64,000 bases of DNA. Source: an uncultured Siphonobacter sp. (GTDB lineage: Bacteria; Bacteroidota; Bacteroidia; Cytophagales; Spirosomataceae). The stretch spans positions 1 to 64,000 of the forward strand of contig CAJYHS010000226.1 in assembly GCA_913774715.1 (NCBI GenBank), in the 5' to 3' direction. Below the pieces are notes generated by a model. The model was not told the DNA's origin. It saw only the letters and a list, made by a program, of their open reading frames with translations, and searched no databases. This document shows, piece after piece, positions 6,986-14,254 of this stretch. Positions within the stretch are counted from its first letter, which is position 1. Each line of letters starts with the position of its first letter. The translations under genes and the position numbers were made by a program.

Positions 6986-7984
6986 ATGAAGTTTTTATTA
7001 CTATTCATATTCAGTACTCTTCTGCTCTCTTCCTGCACGAAAATCTTACCGCTGGAAGGGCCAGCCTTTGAAAAGAAAGCCGTGCTAACGGGGCTACTGC
7101 ATCCCGATAGCCTGCTTTCCGTCCGGCTCACCTGGTCTCGCCCTCTTACTGAAAGCTCTCCCTATCTGCCCATTGAATCGGCTCAGGTTATCTTTTTTGA
7201 AGATGATAAGTCTCTGGGAATCGCTAGTTATCAGCGTAACGGGTCTTATCAGCTGGGCCTGAAACCCAGCGTTAATCACACCTACCGCGTAGAAGTGAAC
7301 GTACCGGACTACGGAGTACTCCGGGCTCAGGATTACCTGCCCGAACTGTTACCGTTAACCGTCCAGACGGGTCCACGTAACCCTGATAACATCAATTCCA
7401 ATCCTGATCTTACGCTATCCTTTACGCCTACACCCCAGGCTTCTTTCTGGCTGGCCATCAATCATTCCCGGGTTCGTAAAGATTTTCCCGATACCTGCTA
7501 TACCAGCAACGGGTCAGGTCTGAAACCAGGCTGTAAATTTGAGGAAACCGTAGTACATCTTTATAATTTTATATCGACCCGAACGCCCGTATTCGATCAA
7601 TTTAATGGCAGCGTAGATTCCTTTGGTGGCGTATTTATGTTTGGAGCCATGACTCGGGTATTGCCTGAGTATGCTCCACTCGGTACTCAGCAAAACATTG
7701 TATTCTCCATGCTCAATACGGCCTACGGCCTGCGAGACGGGGCGGATTCCAGAGAAAAGACGCTGCTGGAAGTGACTGCTGCCGGGCCCGCCTTTGATCG
7801 CTATTTAAAGACCGCTTTTGTTTCGCAGGCCAACCAACTTACCGACTTTAACGGCAGTCTGCAAAATCCCTTTGCCGAACCTTCGCCTGCTTACTCGAAC
7901 GTAGAAAACGGCCTGGGTATTTTCGGGGCCCGTAACCGCCGATCCATCCGCCTGCAACTCGACAGTACCAGTATCTCCCGCTAG
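6986..7984 (+). CDS. DUF4249-family lipoprotein
   Basis: A 332-residue lipoprotein with a signal and lipobox at residues 1-17 (LLLSSC). The body matches the DUF4249 pattern: FEKKAVLTGLLHPDSLLSVRLT near the N-terminus, then PVESAQV-like and YRVEVNVPDYG strands. DUF4249 proteins are regularly encoded next to TonB-dependent receptors in Bacteroidota, and here the receptor starts 7 bp after the stop. The pair probably forms one outer-membrane uptake unit, the lipoprotein acting as a surface or periplasmic partner; the substrate is unknown. Codon use becomes clearly GC-richer after the signal peptide than in the two preceding cargo genes. Confidence 0.8.
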   Translation: MKFLLLFIFSTLLLSSCTKILPLEGPAFEKKAVLTGLLHPDSLLSVRLTWSRPLTESSPYLPIESAQVIFFEDDKSLGIASYQRNGSYQLGLKPSVNHTYRVEVNVPDYGVLRAQDYLPELLPLTVQTGPRNPDNINSNPDLTLSFTPTPQASFWLAINHSRVRKDFPDTCYTSNGSGLKPGCKFEETVVHLYNFISTRTPVFDQFNGSVDSFGGVFMFGAMTRVLPEYAPLGTQQNIVFSMLNTAYGLRDGADSREKTLLEVTAAGPAFDRYLKTAFVSQANQLTDFNGSLQNPFAEPSPAYSNVENGLGIFGARNRRSIRLQLDSTSISR

Positions 7985-7991
7985 ACTTTAC

Positions 7992-10283
7992 ATGAGAATT
8001 GTTTATACCTTCTTTCTTCAGATTCTGTGCATCATCACCCTTCAGGCCCAGACCATTTCCGGGTACGTGGAAGATGCCCAGTCCGGCGAACGCCTCATTG
8101 GGGCTACGCTTCGCAGCGGAACGCAGGGCAAAAACACGAACCGCTATGGCTTTTTCAGCCTTCCCCTCCAGACCGGCCCTGTCGAGCTTCAGGTTTCCTT
8201 TGTGGGCTATCAATCCCAACGCCTGTCCCTGCCGCTTCAAAGCGATACTTCGGTAGTCATCAAGCTTCAGCCGCAAAGCCAGTCGCTCCGAGAGGTGGTG
8301 ATCAACGCCGCCGAAAACACCCCCTTACACTCCCTAGGAAAGTCTACCATTCCGTTATCCATCGTGAAAGAAGCTCCGGCCTTGCTGGGGGAAGCGGACC
8401 TATTGAAAACTATCCAGTTTTTACCCGGCGTGCAGGCGGGAACCGAAGGAACTGTGGGCATTAACGTGCGGGGCGGCAGTCCCGATCAGAACCTGATTTT
8501 GCTCGATGGCGTGCCCGTTTATAACATCAATCACCTCTTTGGCTTTTTCTCGGTGATGAATCCCGACGCGGTCGCTCAGGTCGATTTTCACAAAGGACAC
8601 CTGCCCTCCCGCTTTGGCGGGCGGCTGTCTTCCGTCATTGATATTGCTCTACGGGAAGGCAATCAGGAAAAATGGACGGGCAATTTCAGTGTAAGTCCGC
8701 TGACCTCACATCTGACGCTGGAAGGACCCCTCAAAAAAGACAAATCAGCCCTGCTGGTTTCCGCCCGTAGCAGCTGGATCAATGCACTCATCAACCTGGG
8801 TACGTCCCTGGTGGGCTCTTCCAGTAATACCACGTTTGGCTTATACGATATTAATGCCAAGTGGAACTACCGCTTCTCCAGGAAAGACCACGTCTTTGCC
8901 AGTTTTTATACGGGTAACGACCGCTTTGCCAATAACTTCAAACTTGATAACAGCATCTACCGCTTTCAATTCAACTGGGGTAATACCACCACCGCTCTTC
9001 GCTGGAACCGGGTCTGGCATGAGAACCTATTCAGTAACCTGACGGCTTACTATTCCAACTATCGCTATCAGCTCAGTGAGAAATACGATTCTGAGAAGAA
9101 CTTCAGCTCTGAGGCCCGCTCGGGCATTAAGGATTACGGTCTGCGATTGCAGCTGGAACAAAGCCTGAGTGCCCGGCATGCGTTGAATTACGGTGTTAAT
9201 CTGGTGCATCATACGTTTTCGCCTGAACTTCAACAGTACAAAACGGGAGTAGCACCCGCTTTAAATTCAGGATTTGCTCCCATTGAGTCGCTGGAATGGT
9301 CCGCCTACGCGGAAGACCAGTTTCATATTAAACCTAATCTTAAACTGGAAGCGGGCGTTCACTACCTCGGCCAGGCCGTTGAAGGGAAAACCTTTCATCA
9401 GCTTCAGCCCCGTTTGAATGTCAACTGGATTTTTACCCCCCGCCACACCTTTCAGGCTTCGTATAATCGTACCGCCCAGTTTCTGCACTTATTAACGAAT
9501 GCTTCCTTAGGCTTACCCACTGATTTATGGGTACCGGCCACCCCCCGCCTGGGACCCGAGCGGGCTCACCAGTATTCGCTGGGGTATGCCTATCAGGTAA
9601 GTCCTAAGCTTCGCCTGACGACGGAGGCCTATTATAAAACCCTGGATGGCGTGCTCGAATACAAGGAAGGCTCTTCTTTTCTTAATAACTCCGGCACACC
9701 CTGGCAGGAGAAAGTAAGCATTGGAAAAGGGCAGTCACAGGGGCTGGAACTAGCCCTTGAAAAAACGACGGGACGGCTGAAAGGCTGGGTAAGTTATACG
9801 CTCTCTAAAACGGATCGAGAGTTTCCGGATTTGAATGGGGGACGGCCTTTTCCCTTCAAATACGACCGGCGTCATAATCTGGCTTTAGTGGGAACGTATG
9901 CCTTTAATACCCGGAAATCCATTTCCATCAATTTTGTCTATAACAGCGGCAATCGTCTGACGCTGCCTACGTCGGCTTACGAAGGCGTGCAGCCCAATGA
10001 AAACGTCGATGATCCGGGGTTTTACAATAATGAAAGCAGCTTTTTCGAAAGTCTGGGTGATATGACTAATCGCAACAACTTTAGCTCACCGGCCTACCAC
10101 CGACTCGACGTTAGTTACCGTTCCAGTAAATTTAAAAAGCAGGGGAAGCGAAGCTGGGTGTTTGGGTTGTATAATGCCTACAATCAGCTTAATCCCTTTT
10201 TCGTCTATTATCAAAAGCATCAACTCCGGCAGTTTACACTATTGCCCGTCATTCCTTCTGTTGCCTATCAACGCGAATTCTAA
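7992..10283 (+). CDS. TonB-dependent outer-membrane receptor with carboxypeptidase-like N-domain
   Basis: The 763-residue receptor imports an unknown substrate across the outer membrane using TonB energy. A signal peptide (1-19) is followed by a carboxypeptidase-regulatory-like beta domain (about 20-95: ISGYVEDAQSGERLIGATL). The plug domain (about 110-220) carries NVRGGSPDQNLILLDGVPVY and ends in GGRLSSVIDI. The rest is a 22-strand-type barrel ending in a terminal Phe (SVAYQREF). It is shorter than SusC proteins and has no SusD partner; the DUF4249 gene directly upstream is its likely partner. Translational coupling is suggested by the 7-bp gap. It is the last cargo gene before the recombinase. 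Confidence 0.9.
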   Translation: MRIVYTFFLQILCIITLQAQTISGYVEDAQSGERLIGATLRSGTQGKNTNRYGFFSLPLQTGPVELQVSFVGYQSQRLSLPLQSDTSVVIKLQPQSQSLREVVINAAENTPLHSLGKSTIPLSIVKEAPALLGEADLLKTIQFLPGVQAGTEGTVGINVRGGSPDQNLILLDGVPVYNINHLFGFFSVMNPDAVAQVDFHKGHLPSRFGGRLSSVIDIALREGNQEKWTGNFSVSPLTSHLTLEGPLKKDKSALLVSARSSWINALINLGTSLVGSSSNTTFGLYDINAKWNYRFSRKDHVFASFYTGNDRFANNFKLDNSIYRFQFNWGNTTTALRWNRVWHENLFSNLTAYYSNYRYQLSEKYDSEKNFSSEARSGIKDYGLRLQLEQSLSARHALNYGVNLVHHTFSPELQQYKTGVAPALNSGFAPIESLEWSAYAEDQFHIKPNLKLEAGVHYLGQAVEGKTFHQLQPRLNVNWIFTPRHTFQASYNRTAQFLHLLTNASLGLPTDLWVPATPRLGPERAHQYSLGYAYQVSPKLRLTTEAYYKTLDGVLEYKEGSSFLNNSGTPWQEKVSIGKGQSQGLELALEKTTGRLKGWVSYTLSKTDREFPDLNGGRPFPFKYDRRHNLALVGTYAFNTRKSISINFVYNSGNRLTLPTSAYEGVQPNENVDDPGFYNNESSFFESLGDMTNRNNFSSPAYHRLDVSYRSSKFKKQGKRSWVFGLYNAYNQLNPFFVYYQKHQLRQFTLLPVIPSVAYQREF

Positions 10284-10302
10284 GACTTTACTTACTATAG
10301 TT

Positions 10303-10357
10303 ACAATCTGATACAATCATCTTAATTTATTATACTAAGATGATTGTATCAGATTGT
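10303..10357. terminator. Perfect 22-bp-arm hairpin between convergent genes
   Basis: The arms 10303-10324 and 10336-10357 are exact reverse complements with an 11-nt loop. The hairpin lies 20 bp after the receptor stop and about 95 bp from the recombinase stop, so it could end both transcripts. It is AT-rich and lacks a clean T-tract, so termination strength is uncertain. Confidence 0.5.
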
Positions 10358-10452
10358 CAATTAAATTTTAAAATAAATATTAATGAGAATTAAAGATGTA
10401 CACAGAACAAAATCCACAATTGGGTGTACTGAATATATATTTTTCAAAAGTT

Positions 10453-11691
10453 TTACAGGCTTTCATTGATAGCATTATCAAACAATGGATCTCCTATATC
10501 CTCAAGGTAAATTTTGGTGGTCTTTATACTGTCATGCCCAAGTGATCTACCTATATCCTCATTCGAAAAGCCTTTACGTCTTAGTATAGTAGCATATGAA
10601 TGACGTGCTGCGTATGTAGTAAGGTCTTTTTCTATACCAACTTGTTGAGCTAGCTCTTTCAGGTTTTTATTCACCCTAGCCAGTACCTTCTTCTTGCGAT
10701 CTCGAATGGACTGAAGTGTTTTGTGTCTTTTATATAAAATTGGGAAGATATACCCTGCATCGCTATTGCCTTCCATATTTCGATAATACTCAATTATTTC
10801 AACTGCTTTAGGGTGAAGCGAGAATATAAACTCTTCTTTAGTCTTAGCCCTCGTATACTGAAGCACGTTGTTTCTAACATTTTCCCATTTTAAACTTGCT
10901 AAATCCGTAAAGTTGATACCCCGACAGAAAAAACTGAAAAGAAAATAGTTACGTGAATTTATATAGGTATCCTTCTCGGGATCAATATTTATGGAGGCTA
11001 ACAAGTCTATCTGCTCCTTTGATATGGCACGCTTTTTAGTCCTTGGGTTATTATATTTCCCAAACTCAAAATCTTTAAAGGGATAATGGGTTTCTGCACA
11101 AACTCCATCTTTCATGGCATTTCTCCATAAAGTTCTAAATGTTCGCAGATAGACACTTCTGGTTGTGACCGCACAATTTCTTTTAACTAAATACTCTTCA
11201 TATCTTCTGATGAATTCTAAGTTTATTGAAGCCAGATCAATATCTTTTCCATTCAAAAATGCTTTTAGACTGTTATGCGTGTGTATGAAGGTTTCGGCAT
11301 ACCCTAACCGTCCCTTCTCCTTCAAGCCTTCGACTTGCTGTTGAAAATACCCTAGTAGCTTTTGAACTGGTTTCTTTTCCTGTACTCCTGTTAGCCTTCG
11401 AACAATTGCTTTAAGATCATCAAACGAAATTGCTTGGTTTTGCCTGCCTGCGGAAAGTATGAAATAATCGATTTCTGATCGGATACTTATTAGTAAGGCA
11501 TTGATTGCCTGAGCTTGTGGGTGACCTTTTTTTACTGTCTGAGTCTTACTATCCCAATCTTTAAGAGAAGTGTGCTTTTTAGTACTAACGAGCTGATTCT
11601 TTCTATTAATGATAATCTGAAGATGTATGGGGTGCTCAGAATCATCAGAAGAATTCTTAACTTTGACAATGAACTTTGCTGATAATGACAT
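10453..11691 (-). CDS. Tyrosine recombinase/integrase of the mobile element
   Basis: This site-specific recombinase (412 aa from the preferred start) would insert and excise the element at tRNA-Pro. An arm-binding domain (about 1-95) and a SAM-like core-binding domain (about 105-205) precede the catalytic domain. The catalytic residues visible are Arg257 (FFCRGINFTDL), Arg363 (YAARHS), His386 (SLGHDS) and the Tyr395 nucleophile (TTKIYLED). The usual HxxR histidine is Tyr360, as in many Bacteroidota integrases. A longer start at 11718 adds nine residues, but the ATG at 11691 (MSLSAKF) fits family starts better. The gene lies beside the tRNA remnant, as expected. Confidence 0.9.
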   Translation of the reverse strand: MSLSAKFIVKVKNSSDDSEHPIHLQIIINRKNQLVSTKKHTSLKDWDSKTQTVKKGHPQAQAINALLISIRSEIDYFILSAGRQNQAISFDDLKAIVRRLTGVQEKKPVQKLLGYFQQQVEGLKEKGRLGYAETFIHTHNSLKAFLNGKDIDLASINLEFIRRYEEYLVKRNCAVTTRSVYLRTFRTLWRNAMKDGVCAETHYPFKDFEFGKYNNPRTKKRAISKEQIDLLASINIDPEKDTYINSRNYFLFSFFCRGINFTDLASLKWENVRNNVLQYTRAKTKEEFIFSLHPKAVEIIEYYRNMEGNSDAGYIFPILYKRHKTLQSIRDRKKKVLARVNKNLKELAQQVGIEKDLTTYAARHSYATILRRKGFSNEDIGRSLGHDSIKTTKIYLEDIGDPLFDNAINESL

Positions 11692-11709
11692 AGTTAGGTG
11701 TAGTTTTAG

Positions 11710-11729
11710 GTCGAACATTAGTCGAACAT
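11710..11729 (-). promoter_or_regulatory. Tandem direct repeat upstream of the recombinase
   Basis: GTCGAACAT occurs at 11710-11718 and again at 11721-11729, with 11-bp phase (about one helical turn). The pair ends 19 bp before the preferred recombinase ATG, so it may bind a regulator or the recombinase itself. Function is inferred. Confidence 0.35.
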
Positions 11730-11840
11730 ATGGCGACTAAATTTCCTAAATGGACTCTATGCAATATTACACAAATACCTGTATTTTAAATACTTACAAA
11801 TAATTCTATATAAAATATTTATCAAAAATCACAGTTTCAA

Positions 11841-11886
11841 TTGCATGGGGTGCAAGGGGTCGTGGGTTCGAATCCCGCCATCCCGA
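11841..11886 (+). tRNA. 3'-half remnant of tRNA-Pro(GGG), element attachment site
   Basis: The stretch folds as the 3' part of a tRNA. It has the anticodon stem-loop with loop ATGGGGT (11845-11851, anticodon GGG at 11847-11849), T-arm GTGGG-TTCGAAT-CCCGC, acceptor strand CATCCCG and discriminator A at 11886. The D-arm and 5' acceptor strand are absent, and upstream DNA is unrelated AT-rich sequence. The fifth anticodon-stem pair is broken (A11840 against G11856). It is therefore not a functional gene. It is the target duplicate left at the far end when an element inserts into tRNA-Pro, with identity running from the anticodon stem to the 3' end. Confidence 0.85.
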
Positions 11887-11892
11887 CTTGAC

Positions 11893-11934
11893 AAAAACAG
11901 ACCTGCTCAGCAATGAGTGGGTCTGTCTGTTTTT
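11893..11934 (+). terminator. Intrinsic terminator of the original tRNA-Pro gene
   Basis: AAAAACAGAC and CTCA pair with TGAG and GTCTGTcTGTTTTT around a GCAA tetraloop, followed by a T-run. It starts 6 bp after the tRNA 3' end, so it is best read as the native tRNA terminator left on the chromosomal side of the integration. Confidence 0.75.
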
Positions 11935-11984
11935 ACAGAGATATATTTGCCTGGGGTATTAGGGGTCAGTTATCATCACATTTT

Positions 11985-12037
11985 GCAATAACCTGAAGAA
12001 GCCCGTTCATAATGAACGGGCTTCTTCAGGTTATTGC
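11985..12037. terminator. 53-nt near-perfect palindrome, terminator
   Basis: The 26-bp arms 11985-12010 and 12012-12037 are exact reverse complements with a single central A. The core AAGAAGCCCGTTC stem is flanked by AATAA/TTATT. It lies 18 bp beyond the stop of the minus-strand lipoprotein gene and could stop transcription from both sides. Confidence 0.65.
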
Positions 12038-12055
12038 CTATTCCTAAATTCTGAC

Positions 12056-12652
12056 TTACTCCATCAATCGAACGACTTTATACTTCTGATCAATAATATA
12101 CCTGCTCGTATCTTTTGTAGTTTTTCTACCTAGCCTGTATGTATTGAAGGTCTTACAATATAAATAGATTTTGCTGGTATCCTGGCGGGTTTTGATTCGT
12201 GCCTGAAGGGTTGAATCTATACTGAGGTAATGCTTTACGGAGTCGTACAAAACAATCATTCGTTTCGCCGCTGCTTCCAGTTCTGCTTTACTAGCTGCGG
12301 TAGGCTGGATCCCCTTTTTCTGACCGACTTCTACCTGATTAAGTTTCTCTTCAATCTTCTCTTTCTGGTTCTGATATTTATCCCAGAATACTTTAGTAGG
12401 CCCCTCATTCACAGACAACCGAATGCGATCGAGCTGATTCTCATTAATCGTGTCATAATCAACGGTTTTTATATCGAAAATCTCCAGCGAAAGCTGATAG
12501 GTTTCGGCAATCTCTTCAATATTTGATCGAACGGCTTCATCAATTTTTGAACAAACTTGCTCTTTCGTTGGCGTACAGGCCACTAACGCCGCCATAAAGG
12601 CTATAGGTAACAAACAGAAAAATTTCACGAGTAATGACTTATGTTGAATCAC
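12056..12652 (-). CDS. Unknown lipoprotein (198 aa)
   Basis: No family recognised. Residues 1-26 form a lipoprotein signal with lipobox LVAC (Cys26). The mature part is charged and helical (about 30-150, Glu/Lys/Gln-rich, coiled-coil-like around KYQNQKEKIEEKLNQVEVG), ending in a Tyr/Lys/Arg-rich segment. It is monocistronic, with a strong palindromic terminator downstream and a 168-bp gap upstream. It is the first chromosomal gene to the right of the integrated element. Confidence 0.65.
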   Translation of the reverse strand: MIQHKSLLVKFFCLLPIAFMAALVACTPTKEQVCSKIDEAVRSNIEEIAETYQLSLEIFDIKTVDYDTINENQLDRIRLSVNEGPTKVFWDKYQNQKEKIEEKLNQVEVGQKKGIQPTAASKAELEAAAKRMIVLYDSVKHYLSIDSTLQARIKTRQDTSKIYLYCKTFNTYRLGRKTTKDTSRYIIDQKYKVVRLME

Positions 12653-12768
12653 TCAAAGATAACTCTTCATTCCTTGAATAGGTTTGAATGCTGCCTATCG
12701 CGTTTCATGCGGTATAAGCGTAATCTCAGTAAAGCACTACTTAATGTATTATTGCCTTTATAAATACA

Positions 12769-12800
12769 AAAAATGCTCCACTTTGCAGCAGAGCATTTTT
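12769..12800 (-). terminator. Terminator of the RND efflux operon
   Basis: AAAAATGCTC (12769-12778) and GAGCATTTTT (12791-12800) are perfect 10-bp arms with a 12-nt loop. The A-run on the plus strand is the T-tract for the minus-strand operon, 20 bp after the outer-membrane factor stop. Confidence 0.75.
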
Positions 12801-12820
12801 CGTGTTATTCTTAATCAAAT

Positions 12821-14254
12821 CTAATTCCAGCCGCCGCCCAAAGCCTGGTAAATATTAACCATGGCGTTCAGTTGTTGCTTCTTGGTTTCGATTAACTCAA
12901 ACTTCGATTCGAGAGCATCGCGTTGGGTCAGTAAGACTTCCATGTAATCGGCCCGAGCTGCCTGAAACAGGTCATTCGAAATAGTCGTTGATTGCGTCAG
13001 AGCTTCCACTTCTTTCTCCTGCAAACCGTAGCTTTTCTCCAGGTTACCAATTTTTGCCATTTGATTCGCTACTTCGAAGTAGGCGTTCAAAATGGTTTTC
13101 TCATAATTGTAAACCGCCTGAAGTTGCTTCGCATTTGCATTCGAATACGTCGCTTTAATTGCATTCCGGTTTACTAAGGGACCTACCAGTTCACCCGCCA
13201 ATGAATACAAAATAGATTCGGGCGTTTTGATGAAATAAGCAGGATTAAACGCCCGATACCCAAAGGCAGCACTGATGCCTAAAGATGGGTAAAACTGAGC
13301 TTTAGCCACCTGTACGTCCAGTTTTGCAGCGGCCAGTTCCTGTTCGGCACGCTTGATGTCGGGACGGTTGTCGAGCAACTGCGAAGGCAAGCCTGCCTGA
13401 ATAGCCTGAGGCGTTAAGCGTTCGAAGTTATCTGCATTTCTGGCAATGGGCTGAGGATAACGAGCCAACAGGAAATTAATCCGGTTTTCCGTTTCTGTGA
13501 TCTGTTGCTGAATTTTGTACTGTAAACTTTGGGTATTCAGTACCTGAGCTTCAAACCGTCGTACCGCTAATTCAGTAACCCGGGTGGCCTGTTTCTGCAA
13601 GCGAACCACTTCCAGAGCATTGGTTTGAATATCAATATTCTGTTTTACGATAGCTAATTGACTATCCAGAGCTAATAACTCATAATAGGAGTTCGCAATC
13701 TCAGCAATCAAATTAGTTATCACGAAGTTTTTACCCTCCACCGTTGATAAGTACCGATTAACTGCCGCCTTCTGAGCATTGTGCAGCTTATTCCAGATGT
13801 CAATTTCCCAGCGAGCATAAGCTCCCACGAGGAAATCAGGTACGGGATCGGGCATTTCACGACCGGGCTTGATCTCGGTCGTAGCTTCCATTGCTCCAAT
13901 ATTGGTATACCGAGCTACTTTATCTACGCCCGCTCCAGCTTTCAACCCAACGAAAGGCAGGTACTCCCCTTTTCTAACCCTGATTTCATTTCGGGAAATT
14001 TCGATTTCCTGTAAAACGATATTCAGTTCCTGGTTATTCCGCAAAGCAGTATCAATCAGGGCCGTCAGGTATGGATCGTTATAGAACTCCTTCCACTTCA
14101 GCTTTGCCGTATTGGTACTGTCCTGCGAGCCGTTGTAACTCGCAGGGGTTTTTCTGTTTTCGGTTCTGGGAACCAGGGAAGGAACCTTACAGGCCGTGTA
14201 CAGCAGGGATAGTAACATGATCCCTGTGTACTGTATGATTCGTTTATTAAACAT
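12821..14254 (-). CDS. RND efflux outer-membrane factor (NodT/OprM-type lipoprotein)
   Basis: This 477-residue TolC-superfamily channel carries effluxed drugs or toxic compounds through the outer membrane for the RND pump encoded just upstream. The lipoprotein signal ends in LLYTAC (Cys22). Two OEP repeats follow (about 55-245 and 265-465) with the long helical patterns of the periplasmic tunnel; the motif LLDNRPDIKRAEQELAAAK (about 295-315) is typical of NodT-family proteins. Its ATG overlaps the pump stop by 8 nt (ATGTTTAA), so translation is coupled. It is the last gene of the adaptor-pump-channel operon. Confidence 0.9.
   Translation of the reverse strand: MFNKRIIQYTGIMLLSLLYTACKVPSLVPRTENRKTPASYNGSQDSTNTAKLKWKEFYNDPYLTALIDTALRNNQELNIVLQEIEISRNEIRVRKGEYLPFVGLKAGAGVDKVARYTNIGAMEATTEIKPGREMPDPVPDFLVGAYARWEIDIWNKLHNAQKAAVNRYLSTVEGKNFVITNLIAEIANSYYELLALDSQLAIVKQNIDIQTNALEVVRLQKQATRVTELAVRRFEAQVLNTQSLQYKIQQQITETENRINFLLARYPQPIARNADNFERLTPQAIQAGLPSQLLDNRPDIKRAEQELAAAKLDVQVAKAQFYPSLGISAAFGYRAFNPAYFIKTPESILYSLAGELVGPLVNRNAIKATYSNANAKQLQAVYNYEKTILNAYFEVANQMAKIGNLEKSYGLQEKEVEALTQSTTISNDLFQAARADYMEVLLTQRDALESKFELIETKKQQLNAMVNIYQALGGGWN

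Noticed and set aside
7848-8464. Several overlapping open frames on both strands within the start of the TonB-receptor gene
   Set aside because: They lie entirely inside a well-supported receptor gene, show no family features and arise from its codon bias.
10453-11691. Missing His of the HxxR motif in the recombinase as a sign of inactivation
   Set aside because: Tyr in place of that His is common in Bacteroidota integrases, and the two Arg, the second His and the Tyr nucleophile are present.
11841-11886. A functional tRNA-Pro gene
   Set aside because: The D-arm and 5' acceptor strand are missing and the anticodon stem is broken at its outer pair, so only an att-site remnant is supported.
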